This document shows positions 24,996 to 35,692 of a DNA stretch of 64,000 bases, piece by piece; within the stretch, counting starts at the first letter, position 1; each line of letters starts with the position of its first letter. Under the pieces are notes generated by a model. The model worked only from the letters and a program-made list of their open reading frames with translations. It did no database searches and was not told the DNA's origin. Origin of the DNA: Sipunculus nudus (lineage: Eukaryota > Annelida > Sipuncula > Golfingiida > Sipunculidae); contig CM049308.1 in assembly GCA_026874595.1 (NCBI GenBank), positions 12,914,001 to 12,978,000 on the forward strand. Reading direction: 5' to 3'. A program made the translations under genes and the position numbers.

Positions 24996-25650
24996 TTTTA
25001 TTTTTTTTTTTGGCCTTATGGATTTTTTTTAGGGAACTACTAGTCCCTCCTTGTAAACATAACCCAACCCTTCCTAAAAAAACCTGGATCCGCCCCTGAT
25101 ATGATAAATAAAGGGCACCCGGAGCCAACTGTAGTTCATCCGGTTCAATATCATACATAATGGCAAATAAAAAAGAGTGCACCGTAAGACCCCTCATGTC
25201 GGCCCGGTGTACAGGAGGATGAGAACAAGATATAAAAATGCCCATTAACAGAGGCCAATGAGGTGATCACCATTTGATTCACGCCGGAAGTAGAGAACTC
25301 CAGGCCGAACCAAAGGGTGTGGCACACACTCGTTATCAGTTGTTTTGAAAAGCATAGGCTACTCTGTGCTTGGGTTGAATTTCTTTCTCAGAGTATCAAA
25401 GGTTCATGAAAATATCATGAGGGGGAAAAAAAACCATAATTGATCTCAGTTCACAGACACTGAGGTGATATTCTCAATATGGATAGGTGTGCGTTCTTTG
25501 GCCTTCTGTGTTTACGGTCTGACAGCCGGCTTATTGGAACAGCATGTGTACAGTGTTCGGGTCCTGCGAGCAAGCATTGCGTGCTTTGCTCAATAAAACA
25601 AAATGCAAGGCCTATACTTCCTTTGGCAAAATTAGGCTAAAAAAATAAAA
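24996..25650. other. No recognised gene
   Basis: The 107-codon minus-strand frame 24922-25245 overlaps the MITE end and shows no domain. I see nothing else. Confidence 0.4.
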
Positions 25651-25951
25651 AGATATGGTCTCCGGCACCGCCCGCGCCATTTTTAAACCCCCGCATAAAA
25701 AATGGTTTTTTTTTTAAATTATTTTCAATAGAAACTTACCAATTTTGAGTTCCAGCCGCTCGGACATTTCTTTGAAGAAGATAAAATCATACGGTTTTGA
25801 TAAAATTTCCTTTGTTATGTAGTGCTTTTACTTATCTAGCAAAATAAATCTGTTATTATCATGCTTTTCCCTTATCATTTGATATTTTTATCGAAACATA
25901 CAAAAAAATCAAAACTAAAAATGACGCCCGCCCGCATTGATTTTTTTTTTT
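25651..25951 (-). mobile_element. MITE, same family, inverted and lacking one end
   Basis: It begins with a variant terminal repeat (ATATGGTCTCCGGCACCGCC) and contains the family internal sequence TTTGTTATGTAGTGCTTTTA. It stops near 25951 without the second terminal repeat. Confidence 0.75.
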
Positions 25952-27330
25952 AGCAAAGCCACCCGTCCGTTAACCGGGCACGTTTTGAAACCGTTCGACC
26001 TACGAATCCAAAATTTAGCACACAGTTAGATGTCCCCAAAATCTCCTACCATACTGAAAATTGGGCCTTTCTCTTCCCCCCCCCCCCCCCCCCCCATTCT
26101 GTTGACAGACCTGTACTATAAACGTGATAAATCTTATAATTTCACATTTTTTTCAGCAACGAGCAGTAACAACAGAGACTCCTCCCCCCCCCCCCCCACC
26201 CGTCCCTTCAATACATAGGACTAATAAACAAGATGAAACTTATAATTTTAATATTAATTTAATTCTTTTTGTTGAGACTTGGACAATTTTGATTAAAAAG
26301 AAAAAATTGTTTAGGAATTTAATCCTAATATTCAAATGTGATAAAATGTAAGGATCAAATGTAAGTGCTAATTGACAAGATTTAAGAAGATATAAATACT
26401 TTGTAGCTTTTCATTCATATCTTTCAATGTTGGCCGGGCCGTGGTGTGAATAACACTGTAAAACTTAGTTTTAAAATCAGGAATATTGGTCAAACGTTGT
26501 GGGATTAATTTTTAACTCATATGGCTATATATTTAACTTATATGGCCATATATTTATCTTTTGAAAACTTAATTACCTTCACACATTATTTGTTTATGAA
26601 ATGTAACTTTTATATAACACTTACCGAAGGCCCATCAATTTATTCTTGAAAACCTGTTGAATGTTAGGGAAAAGTGGGGGGGACTATTTCAGAGCTGGCT
26701 GCTGGCAAACCTGGTTAAATATACATGTTAAATAGTGTTCTTCCCTAAAATATTATGATATCTCCCAATATTTCGTTTTTAAACCGCTCGCTTATGCTCC
26801 TGTACACAATAAAAACCTGCAGCGGGCGCGATTAGTAGCGCAAAATATACACATAAACACTACGTCACATGGTGGTGTCACCGCGCAACTTCTAGGTTTA
26901 ATAAGCTTCCAGTCGGTGTTTCATCTTAATTATGTTTTCTTGGGAGCTGTCGATATGCGCAGGTCAAATCACGCGATCTTATTATTGTAAACAGACACAC
27001 ATGGACTGTGTTTACTCACACACAGAACAATAATAAAGTATAAAACAGATGAACTGGAGGGAGCTCGTGAGATAGTACACATAATATTGCAATTGTTGAT
27101 ATATCTTAAGGAAGTGTGAATAAATTATGCTGACCATTTCATGAGGATTTTAGTTGAAACAGTTGTGTTTTATGAAATTATGACATTCTTTTACAAATTT
27201 TCAGTTTCCCTCGGTAATATAAATGGTAACTGAGCAGACAATATGCTTCTTTACTTTTTACTCTTTTACTAAATGTACCTTTTTGGTTTTCTTTAGGTTT
27301 AAATTTTTATATTTCTCAAGCCTAAAGATA
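25952..27330. other. AT-rich stretch with C-run microsatellites
   Basis: C runs at about 26079-26095 and 26186-26199 give proline-rich frames that are not credible genes. No gene-like signal is visible elsewhere. Confidence 0.4.
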
Positions 27331-27954
27331 AAAGCCGGCGATACACGAGGCGACATGTCACGCGACAAGTCGCAGGACAGGTTTGTTACGCGACAAGTCG
27401 CACCATGTATGAGGGTTAGTCGCAAGTTTTCATGAGTTGCGCGACATGTCGCAGAAGATGGAACTTGTTTCTTTTTCCTGCGACTTGTCGCGCGACATCA
27501 GGCCCAGTGTCGAGGGAAAAAGCAAGCGAATATATAACGATTGATCATGTTATCCTGTGATAATGTTACCGAACATGGTTTCACCGTGTCTGATGAGGGT
27601 GCTATGTGTTTTGCGTGGTCAACAGAAACTCAGAAGAAGTTGTTTAGCTATCCCAAGGTACCTATGCCTATTTTTCTTATGTATCTATATTAATAAAGAG
27701 AAACAAGATACAGTATGTCCTAGGCAGAATACAATTTTCGTCGCACGCACATATATAGATAAATATAATGTTACCATACAAAACAATGGTTGAATCCTGG
27801 AAGTTTTGTTTGATGCATGTAGTTTTTATCATAGTTTTGCAGGATATGTTGGAGAACATGTGCGTATGGACTGTTCATGTTTAGCGACATGTCATCGAAC
27901 ATTCTTATTCTGCCATTAATATGTCGCCTCGTGTAATCGTGTAAGGCCGGCTTT
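27331..27954. mobile_element. Terminal-inverted-repeat element with GCGACNNGTCGC palindromes
   Basis: The left end AAAGCCGGCGATACACGAGG and the right end (read inward AAAGCCGGCCTTACACGA, then ACACGAGGCGACAT) form imperfect inverted repeats. Four 12-bp near-palindromes of the form GCGACNNGTCGC lie at 27362-27373, 27390-27401, 27441-27452 and 27480-27491, with half-sites elsewhere. A 48-codon frame begins at ATG 27547 and runs to 27693; CCCAAG/GTACCT within it could be a splice donor. I do not recognise its product. The target duplication is not clear. Confidence 0.55.
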
Positions 27955-28928
27955 ACATTTATAAGCTAAAATAGGCCGGGGTATCAAGCACGCTTATCAG
28001 CTGCGCACGCGTTCTGTGATACATCGCCTACCTGTGTATGTGTGTGTGTATATATAAATATATATAATTGTACCTATGTTATTATATTTTAAAACCGAAT
28101 ACATATATAGTTGATAAAACCATTTGGCCATTTGAGTAGCAAATAAGGTTGTCTGGACTTATTTATGTACCTACCGTTCAGTGGCCCCGAACAGGTTGGC
28201 CAAGTACGTATATGCAGCAGGAATTGAGCCGTCATCCAGGCCACACTTAATTTCCCTTAATGCAAGCAGTGTACTGGATTAATTTGCATCTGATATTCTG
28301 ATACAGCCGTTCGTCACCTTAACGTCAAGATGCTTGTCAAGGAATTTGCAAGATATTCTTATCGTTATTCATATTATGGGTTCAATTTAAAAGCTCACTG
28401 CCTCACAATATGAATACGACCGGAAGAATAAGAGTGTTTAAGCATCACCTACGGCAAAAACAGCTTGAGGTTAGGTTTGTATTTCTGAACGCTAATCTAT
28501 TGAACAATCCGGTGATCATTTTTTGCTAAAGGGTTAACAGCCACAGGGGTCGTAATAACGAATAAAAAATGTAAAATTTATTCAGTAAAATTTTAATCTG
28601 ATTGTTCCCCTGCATCCCATGCGTGTACAATATAATCACTTTACAGATGTGAGGAATAATATATATTTCAGGTTCATTGTTGCCACGGAGGTAGCTTCTC
28701 CAAAGAGATATGGAACCTTTGCGTCACAGATTATGTGGGTTCAGGAGTAGGGAGATGGCCCATACTGTGATCTTGCTGTCGGCTGCTTCCATCCTGACCT
28801 ATTTTATTGCATTGGATGAGTCGATTCTTACTAATCAGAAGTCTTCCACTCTCCCTTTTAGGACTGAGTCAACTAAGGCTGATAAGGTGGGTTCTCTAAT
28901 TACTGAAACTAAGGCAAAAAAAAAAAAA
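27955..28928. other. No supported gene
   Basis: Frame 28710-29183 begins outside known repeats, but its 3' half is MITE and Helentron sequence. Its first about 70 codons include one hydrophobic segment and no recognised domain. I do not call it a gene. Confidence 0.4.
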
Positions 28929-29003
28929 GTTTGGTTCTCAGGCATTTTTTTCCCGAAATCAAGGCGGCGGGTGATTTTTTTTTTCTTTCTTTCTTGCTCT
29001 TTT

Positions 29004-30535
29004 TATGCCCCCGCCACAAAGTGGGCGGGGCATATAGTTTTACCCATGTCCGTCCTTCCGTCCTTCCGAAATAAAACAGTTGTACGGACTTTTTTTGCAA
29101 TGCCTGCAGATATTGGCCTCATTTTTGGTGTGTGGGCAGATAATGACCAGTTACAGATCGAGTTCGCGTTTCGTCCCAGTTGACCTACTTTTGACCATTT
29201 TACGGCTCCTAAACTTAGAAAATTTCATGAAAAATAGAAATTTTCATGACAAATACACATGTACGGACTTTTTTTCGCAATGCCTGCAGATATTGGCCTG
29301 AATTTTGGTGTGTGGGCAGATAATGACTAGTTACAGATTGAGTTCATGTTTTGTCCCAGTTGACCTACTTTTGACCGTTTTACGGCTCCTTAACTTAGAA
29401 AATTTCATGAAAAATATAAATTTTCATGACTAATACACATGTACGGACTTTTTTTCGCAATGCCTGCAGATATTGGCCTGATTTTTGGTCTGTGGGCAGA
29501 TAATGACTAGTTACAGATGGAGTTCGCGTTTAGTCCCAGTTGACCTACTTTTGACCATTTTACGGCTCCTGAACTTAGAAAATTTCATGAAAATATAAAT
29601 TTTCATGACAAATACACATGTACTGACTTTTTTTGCAATGCCTGCAGATATTGGCCTGATTTTTGGTGTGTAGGCAGATAATGACCAGTTTCAAAAAAGA
29701 GTTTGCGTTTCGTCCCAGTTGACCTACTTTTGACAGTTTTACGGCTCCTTAACTTAGAAAATTTCATGAAAAAATATTAATTTTCATGACAAATACACAT
29801 GTACGGACTTTTTTTCACAATGCCTGCAGATATTGGCCTCATTTTTGGTGTGTGGGCAGATAATGACCAGTTACAGATTGAGTTCATGTTTTGTCCCAGT
29901 TGACCTACTTTTGACCGTTTCACGGTGGTCTAACATAGAAAATTTCATAAAAAAGTGCACATGTACGGACTTTTTTTCGCAATGCCTGCAGATACGGGCT
30001 TGATTTTTGGTGTGTAGGCAGATAATGACCAGTTACTGATCAAGTTCTTGTTTTGTCTCAGTTGACCTACTTTTGACCATTTGACTGCTCCTGAACATAG
30101 AAAGTTTCATGAAAAATAGAAATTTTCATAACAAATGCATATGTACAACCTTTTTTTCCTCAATGCCTGCAGATACCACCCTGATTTTTTATGTGTGAGC
30201 AGATAATGACAGTTGCAGATCGAGTTTGCGTTTCATCCCGGTTAACCTATTTTTCATTGTCTTATGGCTCCTAAACATAGAAAATTTCATGAAAGACAGA
30301 AATTTTTATAGAAAATGCACATGTATGGACTTTTTTTCACAGTGCCTGCAGATACTGGCCTGATTTTTGGTGTGTTGCTTGATAATGACCAGTAACAGAT
30401 CGAGTTTGCATTTTGCCCTTGTTGACCTACTTTTGACCATATGACACCTCCTGAACTTAAAAATTTTTTCAAAATTTAACAAATGTTTCTAATTTGCCCC
30501 AGGCGGGGGCATTCGTGTCGTTCCGACACATCTAG
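29004..30535 (+). mobile_element. Helentron/pearl-like non-autonomous element
   Basis: The 5' end is a hairpin (29004-29034: TATGCCCCCGCCAC, AAA, GTGGGCGGGGCATA). The 3' end has GTGTCG-TTC-CGACAC (30515-30529), then ATCTAG. A CTAG-type end with a hairpin a few bases upstream is the hallmark of Helitron/Helentron-type elements. The core is eight tandem monomers of about 181 bp starting TGTACGGACTTTTTT-like at 29080, 29262, 29443, 29622, 29803, 29961, 30142 and 30322. Molluscan pearl elements have this same layout. There is no Rep/helicase gene, so it would need an autonomous partner. Confidence 0.7.
29080..30478. repeat. Eight-copy ~181-bp tandem core
   Basis: Each monomer carries CAATGCCTGCAGATA, TTTTTGGTGTGTGGGCAGAT and GTTGACCTACTTTTGACC. 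One monomer (29803-29960) is about 23 bp shorter. Divergence increases toward the 3' end. Confidence 0.85.
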
Positions 30536-30750
30536 TTTTTGTATGTTTCGATATAAATGTCATATGACCAGTAAAAACAGGAATACAACACGTTATTTGC
30601 TAAACAGGTAAAAGCACTACATAAGAAAGGAAATTTCATCAAAATTGCATTATTTATTGACAGTAGTGTTTGAGTGACTAGAGCTCAAAATTGGTAAGTT
30701 TCTAATGAAAATTTAAATAAAAAATGTGATGCGGGGGGGGGGGGGGGGCT

Positions 30751-32062
30751 AACGATTCCCCGGTGCATCGATACATCCCGAAACAAAGTCAAATATTGTA
30801 TCTGTGACGTCAGATGTAACTGTATACGTTGCAAGAATTCTAAATCATCCAATGGAAAGAGATTTCCGACATTGCATACGGGTATTCGGGAACGCTTTGA
30901 ACAGCATCTGATTGGCTATTTTTTAATTAATTCATTAATTTTATCATTTTTTTTTATTTTCCTTCATATTACTCTGTATTGGAACTTTAATCATCAACTT
31001 TAATCTCATAAAACTTTAAACATAAATTTTATGAGATAACGTTTTTTCTATTTCTATAAATCTCTAAGGGAGATAATTAGCCTGTAACCCTTACTCGTAT
31101 TGTAATTGTAACGTGAGCAAAGTATCGTGTTACGTGTTGTGTCATGAGCTGTTATATACCGTTACAGCCATAATAGTAACTGACAGGAAATAGGCAAATG
31201 TGGATGGGCCAAAATCTCAATAACAACTGATTATTGGGTCCAAGTGACCGTAATTTTACTGATAAGGGTTATTAGGTTTTAGTTAATGAAACCCAAGTGT
31301 TTAGCCTGATATTTTCAAGCAAAAATGCTTACGTTATATAAAGTAAGCCATGCATGAGTCAGCGAAAATTTAGGTGATTATTTTATTAGTACATTTGAAA
31401 CGTTCAAGCTAAGATTCCGTACGGAATGCGGGATGCGGATAAAATTAGAATTCACTTAATAAATAAGGTGAGATTCCGGCATGCGGAATGCGTGTCCGGC
31501 GAAAATCGCTTTATGTAGCTTTTCTTTTTGCCGGTTCCGCATGGTATCCAGGAGCAACACATAAAAAACATGCATGCTGCCGTGCAGGGTTCACATGATA
31601 TCTCAACATGCATTCCGCAAATAAGAAGTCTAAGATTTACGCGCTTTCGCGGAGAAGGCAGTCAGTAAGTGTACAACCAGTACGCTTTAGTGTCGTCTGC
31701 CAAAGTTTTTTTTTCAGGGGTGGGGGGGGGGGGGGGGGGGGGGGCATTTGGCTGAAAAATAACAAACTTACCATAAATTTTAATTACTGATCAAAATGAC
31801 ATAACTAATGACACCTTCATTGATTCTATAGAGGCCATGGGCCAAATTGAATACCAGCTGATCATGAAAAACAATTACTCATCTATTATCTACTCAGAAC
31901 TTATAAGTGAAACGTTACTAGAAGATCATTGCTGAAATAGTCGTTTATTAATTTAAAGGATAATAAATTTACAAAGTATAGGTTTAATGAATAATATCTC
32001 GAGGAACATTCCTATCATTATATGTTTCAGCTTAAGGCTATATTTGGGCCTGCGTATACTAG
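30751..32062. other. No recognised gene
   Basis: AT-rich sequence with a long G run at about 31719-31744. The frames that cross this run are glycine-rich artefacts. It includes GGAATGCGGGATGCGGAT at about 31414 and related fragments near 31478, but no clear array. Confidence 0.4.

Positions 32063-32128
<66 letters not shown>
32063..32128. repeat. (TA)n microsatellite
   Basis: About 33 TA units with one CA, just left of the retroelement array. Confidence 0.95.
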
Positions 32129-32131
<3 letters not shown>

Positions 32132-32327
32132 TCAGTTTAAGCGACCCTACGGTCAACACCGCCTTAGCTGTATTCCTGACTTTTACGTTCCCCCCCCCCC
32201 CCCACACACACACATACACACCCGAACTTTTTATTGTCAGGGGTTGCCGACTCGCAGGTTCTCTCGTCAAACTCGAACTCAAGGCAGACGTTAAGACGAT
32301 GTTTAGATAGATAGAACTAGTATTTTG

Positions 32328-32391
32328 AGTCACTAGACAGACACGGTTGAGGTGGTCTGGGACCACCGCCCCGGCCTGTCTCTTTAGACTA
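32328..32391 (-). other. 3'-terminal RNA fold of P1
   Basis: Outer stem AGTC/GACT, next stem AGACA/TGTCT and an inner hairpin GGTGGTC-TGG-GACCACC (32351-32367) enclose the conserved CTCTTTA. The same architecture, with different stem bases, is seen at 35244-35310, 44262-44336 and 48983-49049. Confidence 0.7.
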
Positions 32392-32728
32392 TAATTTTGA
32401 TGTCGAAAATTGCCACACAAGCCAAGCCAAGGAGCCGCGAAAGCCACCAGCACGCACCCGCACCGGTGACCGTGAAAGCTACATCATCCACACCGACAAA
32501 GCCCCGAGCGGGCCACTCACCGCACGGATATCATCAGCAAAGCCGCTGCCCCCACGATCCCGGTCGCGAGCGACATCCCCGAGCAGAGTGCGCACCACAA
32601 CAGAGAGACCCCAACACAAGCAGGGAAACCCAGATCGCCGCCAGAACAACCTCTACCGCGAAGAGCCGGACTTCCTGTGACTTGGGTCGGGCAGGCTGTC
32701 TTGGCTTGGTCTTCAGCTGGTCCCCGAT

Positions 32729-32760
32729 CAGTGGGCCTAAAGTTGTCTGTCTGCCCACTG
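32729..32760. other. Constant-loop hairpin 1 of P1
   Basis: Stem CAGTGGGC/GCCCACTG encloses the loop CTAAAGTTGTCTGTCT. Copies are at 46458-46489 and 51107-51138; the last has one loop change. Confidence 0.8.
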
Positions 32761-32898
32761 TCAGGGATTCTTGGCTTGTCTTGCTAGTCTTGACTTGGGT
32801 TCCGGCTGTCGGGGTGGTCTTGTCTTCTCTTGGCTTGTCCTAGGGCTACCAGTCTTGACTTGTCTTGAGGCTTGGTCTTGGGTCTTGGTCTTGTGGCA

Positions 32899-32934
32899 GG
32901 CAGCGGACCTAAAGTTGTCTGTCTGTCCGCTGCC
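32899..32934. other. Constant-loop hairpin 2 of P1
   Basis: Stem GGCAGCGGAC/GTCCGCTGCC encloses the same 16-nt loop as hairpin 1 although the stem sequence differs. Copies are at 46629-46664 and 51277-51312. Confidence 0.8.
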
Positions 32935-33766
32935 AGGTCGATTAGTGATTGATTAGTCCTAAATAGGACTGTTGGGGGGGGGGGGTAGTCCTAAAAAGGA
33001 CTGTTGGGGGTCTTGTCTGGTCTGTCTGGAGCTGTCCCGGTGTAGGTCTGGGTAGTCGTCTTGGAAGTTGCTGTCAGTGGGCGGATGGGGTGTGCGCTCG
33101 TCTGGGTGCCCTCTATTCTTCCGCTGGTGGTGTGGGGGGGCTGCCGCAGTACTTGCGCGTCGGTGTCGGATGCTGCTGTTGGTGGTTGTCAGGGGTAGTA
33201 GTTGTCCTTTGTGGGGGTGGGGGGGCCGTAGATTTCTTTATAATTTTATAAGTATCACATGGGATTTTTTAAGAAAATACCTCATGATCATTTACCCTTA
33301 TATTGTCCTAAATGAGATATCTATATGAGATATCTTTATAGTTAGAAATCTAGCCGGCCGGTGGAGCTCTCAGTTTGTACTTTTATATTAAGTATCACAT
33401 AAATATTTATAAGAAATATTTACGATCATGTACTTTTATAGGAAATACTTATAAGAAGTATTTTTATATAAGCGCAGACTGAGAGAAAAGGGGGCGGGGG
33501 TAGTTGAGGCTAGTGGCGGCATCAGTTTCCATCCACTTGCTAGTGGCCGGCTTCAGTTTCCATGCCACTGGTCTGCCGGAGATGCTGTAAATTACTAATA
33601 AGATCTATAATTATACCTTATATATGAGCGTCGGATAACCAGATATTGCGTCGATATTGTGAAAAATACAAAAACAAAAGGGAGAAAAACCGGTAAAAAT
33701 CATAAAAAACGTGGGTTAGTGTGCATGAAAAAATGATGAGTGAGGTGGTGTATTTACATGAATTGT

Positions 33767-33806
<40 letters not shown>

Positions 33807-33944
33807 TTAAAAGTTAATGGTGTATAAAACAGCATGGTGCATTTTTTGTACATGGGTTTAGTATGGCTCTATTCTAATTTGGGGTGTATTAGTATTGGTT
33901 AGTGGATCGGTGTTGTGTCGGTGAGTATGTATTTTCCAGAGTTG

Positions 33945-34550
33945 TGTCTTGTTTTAATCTCCGGCAATAATAGTGTCCCGGTTTGGGCACTTTGCCTTCG
34001 ATTTGTGTTATTATTGTTCTTTAATAAAGTATTGTGTATTGCTGAGTATTAGCTGTTCTGTGTTCCTTGTAGTTTTTGCTTTTATTTTGTTTGGTTTTTA
34101 TTTTATGGAAAGGTAAAACGCGTCTCGTCCGAGCCGGCGAATTACTCATCCCGTATCAGGTGACGTTAGGTGTGTTGTTTAATTGAAGATGTTATGAATA
34201 AATCTCCGACAATAGTAGTGACCCGGTTTGGGCACTTTGTCTTTGATTTATGTCATTATTGTTCTTTATTAAAATATTGTGTATTACTGAGTGTTAGTTG
34301 TTCTATGTTCCTTGTAGTTTCTGCTTTTATTCTGTTTGGTTTTTATTTTTATTTTTGTGGGAAGGTAAAACGCGTCTCGACCGAGCCTGCGAATTACTCA
34401 TCCCATATTTGGTGATGTTTGGTATGTTGTTCAATTGAAGATGTAATGAATAAATCTCAGACAATAGTAGTGACCCGGTTTGGGCACTTTGTCTTTGATT
34501 CATGTTGTTGTGGGTTTTAATAAAGTTTTAGCTTAATATAAGGATGTTGT
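33945..34550. repeat. ~250-bp tandem repeats within P1
   Basis: Three units share ATAAATCTC, AATAGTAGTGACCCGGTTTG, GGGCACTTTG and AAAACGCGTCTCG. The P3 copy has an extra duplicated unit at about 59277-59490. Confidence 0.8.
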
Positions 34551-34895
34551 TTTGTTGTTTTTAAGGTGTTAGGGAGGTTGTATTTTTCTAGACTGGTAAG
34601 TGGATGTTTTTGGGCGGGGGCGGTTTGCGCTCTTTTATGTGCTCTCTAATTTTTGTGTTTGTACTGGGAGGGGGGGGGGGGACGAGTGTAGTGAGGTTTG
34701 TTTACTGTGAGAGTTGTGTTTTTTGTTCGTGTGTGGTTTTTCTTTGTTGTCATGTCGGGGCGAGTGCTTTATTTTATTTTGAGTGTGGGTTTTATTATCG
34801 TTTTGTTAGGAAATGGGTGGTTTTTGTGGTTTATTTTTATTGTTATATTGTTTGGGAGTCGGTTTGGTCGGGGGGCGGGGCTGATATGTTAATTA

Positions 34896-34950
34896 GGGGA
34901 TGCCAGCTGCAGGGGAGTACAGGTATTGTGTTCCTCTGCAGCTAGGATCC
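34896..34950 (-). other. u1 hairpin
   Basis: GGGGAT...GATCC flanks a stem GCTGCAGGGGA/TCCTCTGCAGC. It is the first of ten sense copies of a hairpin family (see also 43434, 43802, 48637, 59798, 60179, 60547, 61032, 63138 and 63506). Confidence 0.75.
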
Positions 34951-35208
34951 GATGATTAATTGATGGTCGGGGTGTTTTTTCTATTTTCCTATGCCTAATA
35001 GTTTTAAAGATATTTATTTATTTTCGTCAAAATTTCGTAGGGTTTTAGTATGGATAGAGTTTTTTGGGTTCCGTAAATTTCGAGTTTATATTATTATTTC
35101 AAGTATGTTTGTTTCGTTCCTAAACTTTGTACGGGCCGTAGTTTTGATGGAAAGTTTGTATGAAAAGATGGGGCGTATTCGAGGGTCGTGGGTCAGTTAG
35201 TGTAGGTC

Positions 35209-35223
35209 GCGGCCCCGGCCTAG
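35209..35223. repeat. Target-site duplication of B1, left copy
   Basis: GCGGCCCCGGCCTAG is repeated at 37057-37071. The empty site reads the same way at about 60112-60126. Confidence 0.88.
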
Positions 35224-35243
35224 ACTAGACTAGATCTTGTAAT

Positions 35244-35310
35244 TATAGTCATCAGACATCTCAGTTGAGATAAGCTGAGCTTGATCGCCCTGGATGTCTC
35301 TTTAGACTAG
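35244..35310 (-). other. 3'-terminal RNA fold of B1
   Basis: Outer stem TAGTC/GACTA and inner AGACA/TGTCT enclose a CTCAG/CTGAG-type hairpin and the conserved CTCTTTA. Next to it is the (TCTAG)n tail. Confidence 0.65.
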
Positions 35311-35692
35311 AAGTTCTTAATCCCTTTAAATAAAGGTTTCAAGTTTTCCAAGATCGAAATAAAGTTGAAATTTTGAAATCGAAAAATTTAAGATCGAAAA
35401 ATCGTTCCGTTCGCAGTGCTTTAGACGAGAATGCCACATGTCTGTATTAGTCGACCAGGGGGGATCCCAGCTGCAGCGGTAGGAAGTCTGTTTTCTATGG
35501 ATGTACAATAGAGTGGATCCTAGCTGCACTGGAATAAAATTTCGCTTTTCTTCGTTATTGATTTTTAGAGTTCGTTTGTTCCTGGTCAGCCAACCGTGAG
35601 ACACTTCAATATCGTTTTACAATCTTGCTCGGAGCTTTGTTTGCGCTTTGTTTATACTTCTGGAGCCGTGAGAACTTTCATTGTTTACTGTG

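Larger units (their letters stand above)
28929..30750 (+). mobile_element. MITE of the GGTATGG family split by a nested element
   Basis: The left part (28929-29003) begins TTTGGTTCTCAGGCA. The right part (30536-30750) resumes with GTATGTTTCGATATAAATGT and AGGTAAAAGCACTACATAA and ends in a G run after GATGCGGG, without the second terminal repeat. The insertion at 29004-30535 lies in a T-rich stretch. Confidence 0.7.
32304..35208 (-). mobile_element. P1: noncoding retroelement unit (block P plus u1)
   Basis: This 2.9-kb unit is more than 95% identical by eye to 46031-48950 and to 50795-52496 plus 58807-60128. Read on the minus strand it ends at 32304 with a CTATCTATCTA tail, preceded by a folded 3' terminus (32328-32391) shared with the gag-only elements B1, B2 and B3. 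Landmarks from left to right are: the two hairpins with an identical 16-nt loop (32729-32760 and 32899-32934), AGTCCTAAATAGGACT palindromes (about 32956 and 32989), TATCACAT-type AT-rich repeats (33240-33480), a 35-nt T run (33771-33805), three ~250-bp repeats around CCCGGTTTGGGCACTTTG (33945-34550) and the u1 hairpin (34896-34950). No credible ORF exists in either strand. It is the left edge of the array. Confidence 0.75.

Noticed and set aside
28710-29183. A 157-codon plus-strand frame with a hydrophobic segment
   Set aside because: Its 3' half is MITE and Helentron sequence and its 5' part has no recognised domain or repeat partner.
32520-32545. CTGATGA on the minus strand in P1, considered as a hammerhead ribozyme core
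   Set aside because: The motif is changed in P2 and I find no matching GAAA and cleavage-site arrangement around it.
32397-32843. A 148-codon plus-strand frame in P1, repeated in P2 (46126-46686)
   Set aside because: It runs opposite to the element, crosses the structured GC-rich region, is disrupted in P3 and has no domain. It looks like chance reading of a conserved noncoding repeat.
34604-34945. A 113-codon plus-strand frame found in all three P units
   Set aside because: It depends on a variable G run, is rich in V, F, C and G, has no domain, and is conserved only because the DNA copies are young.
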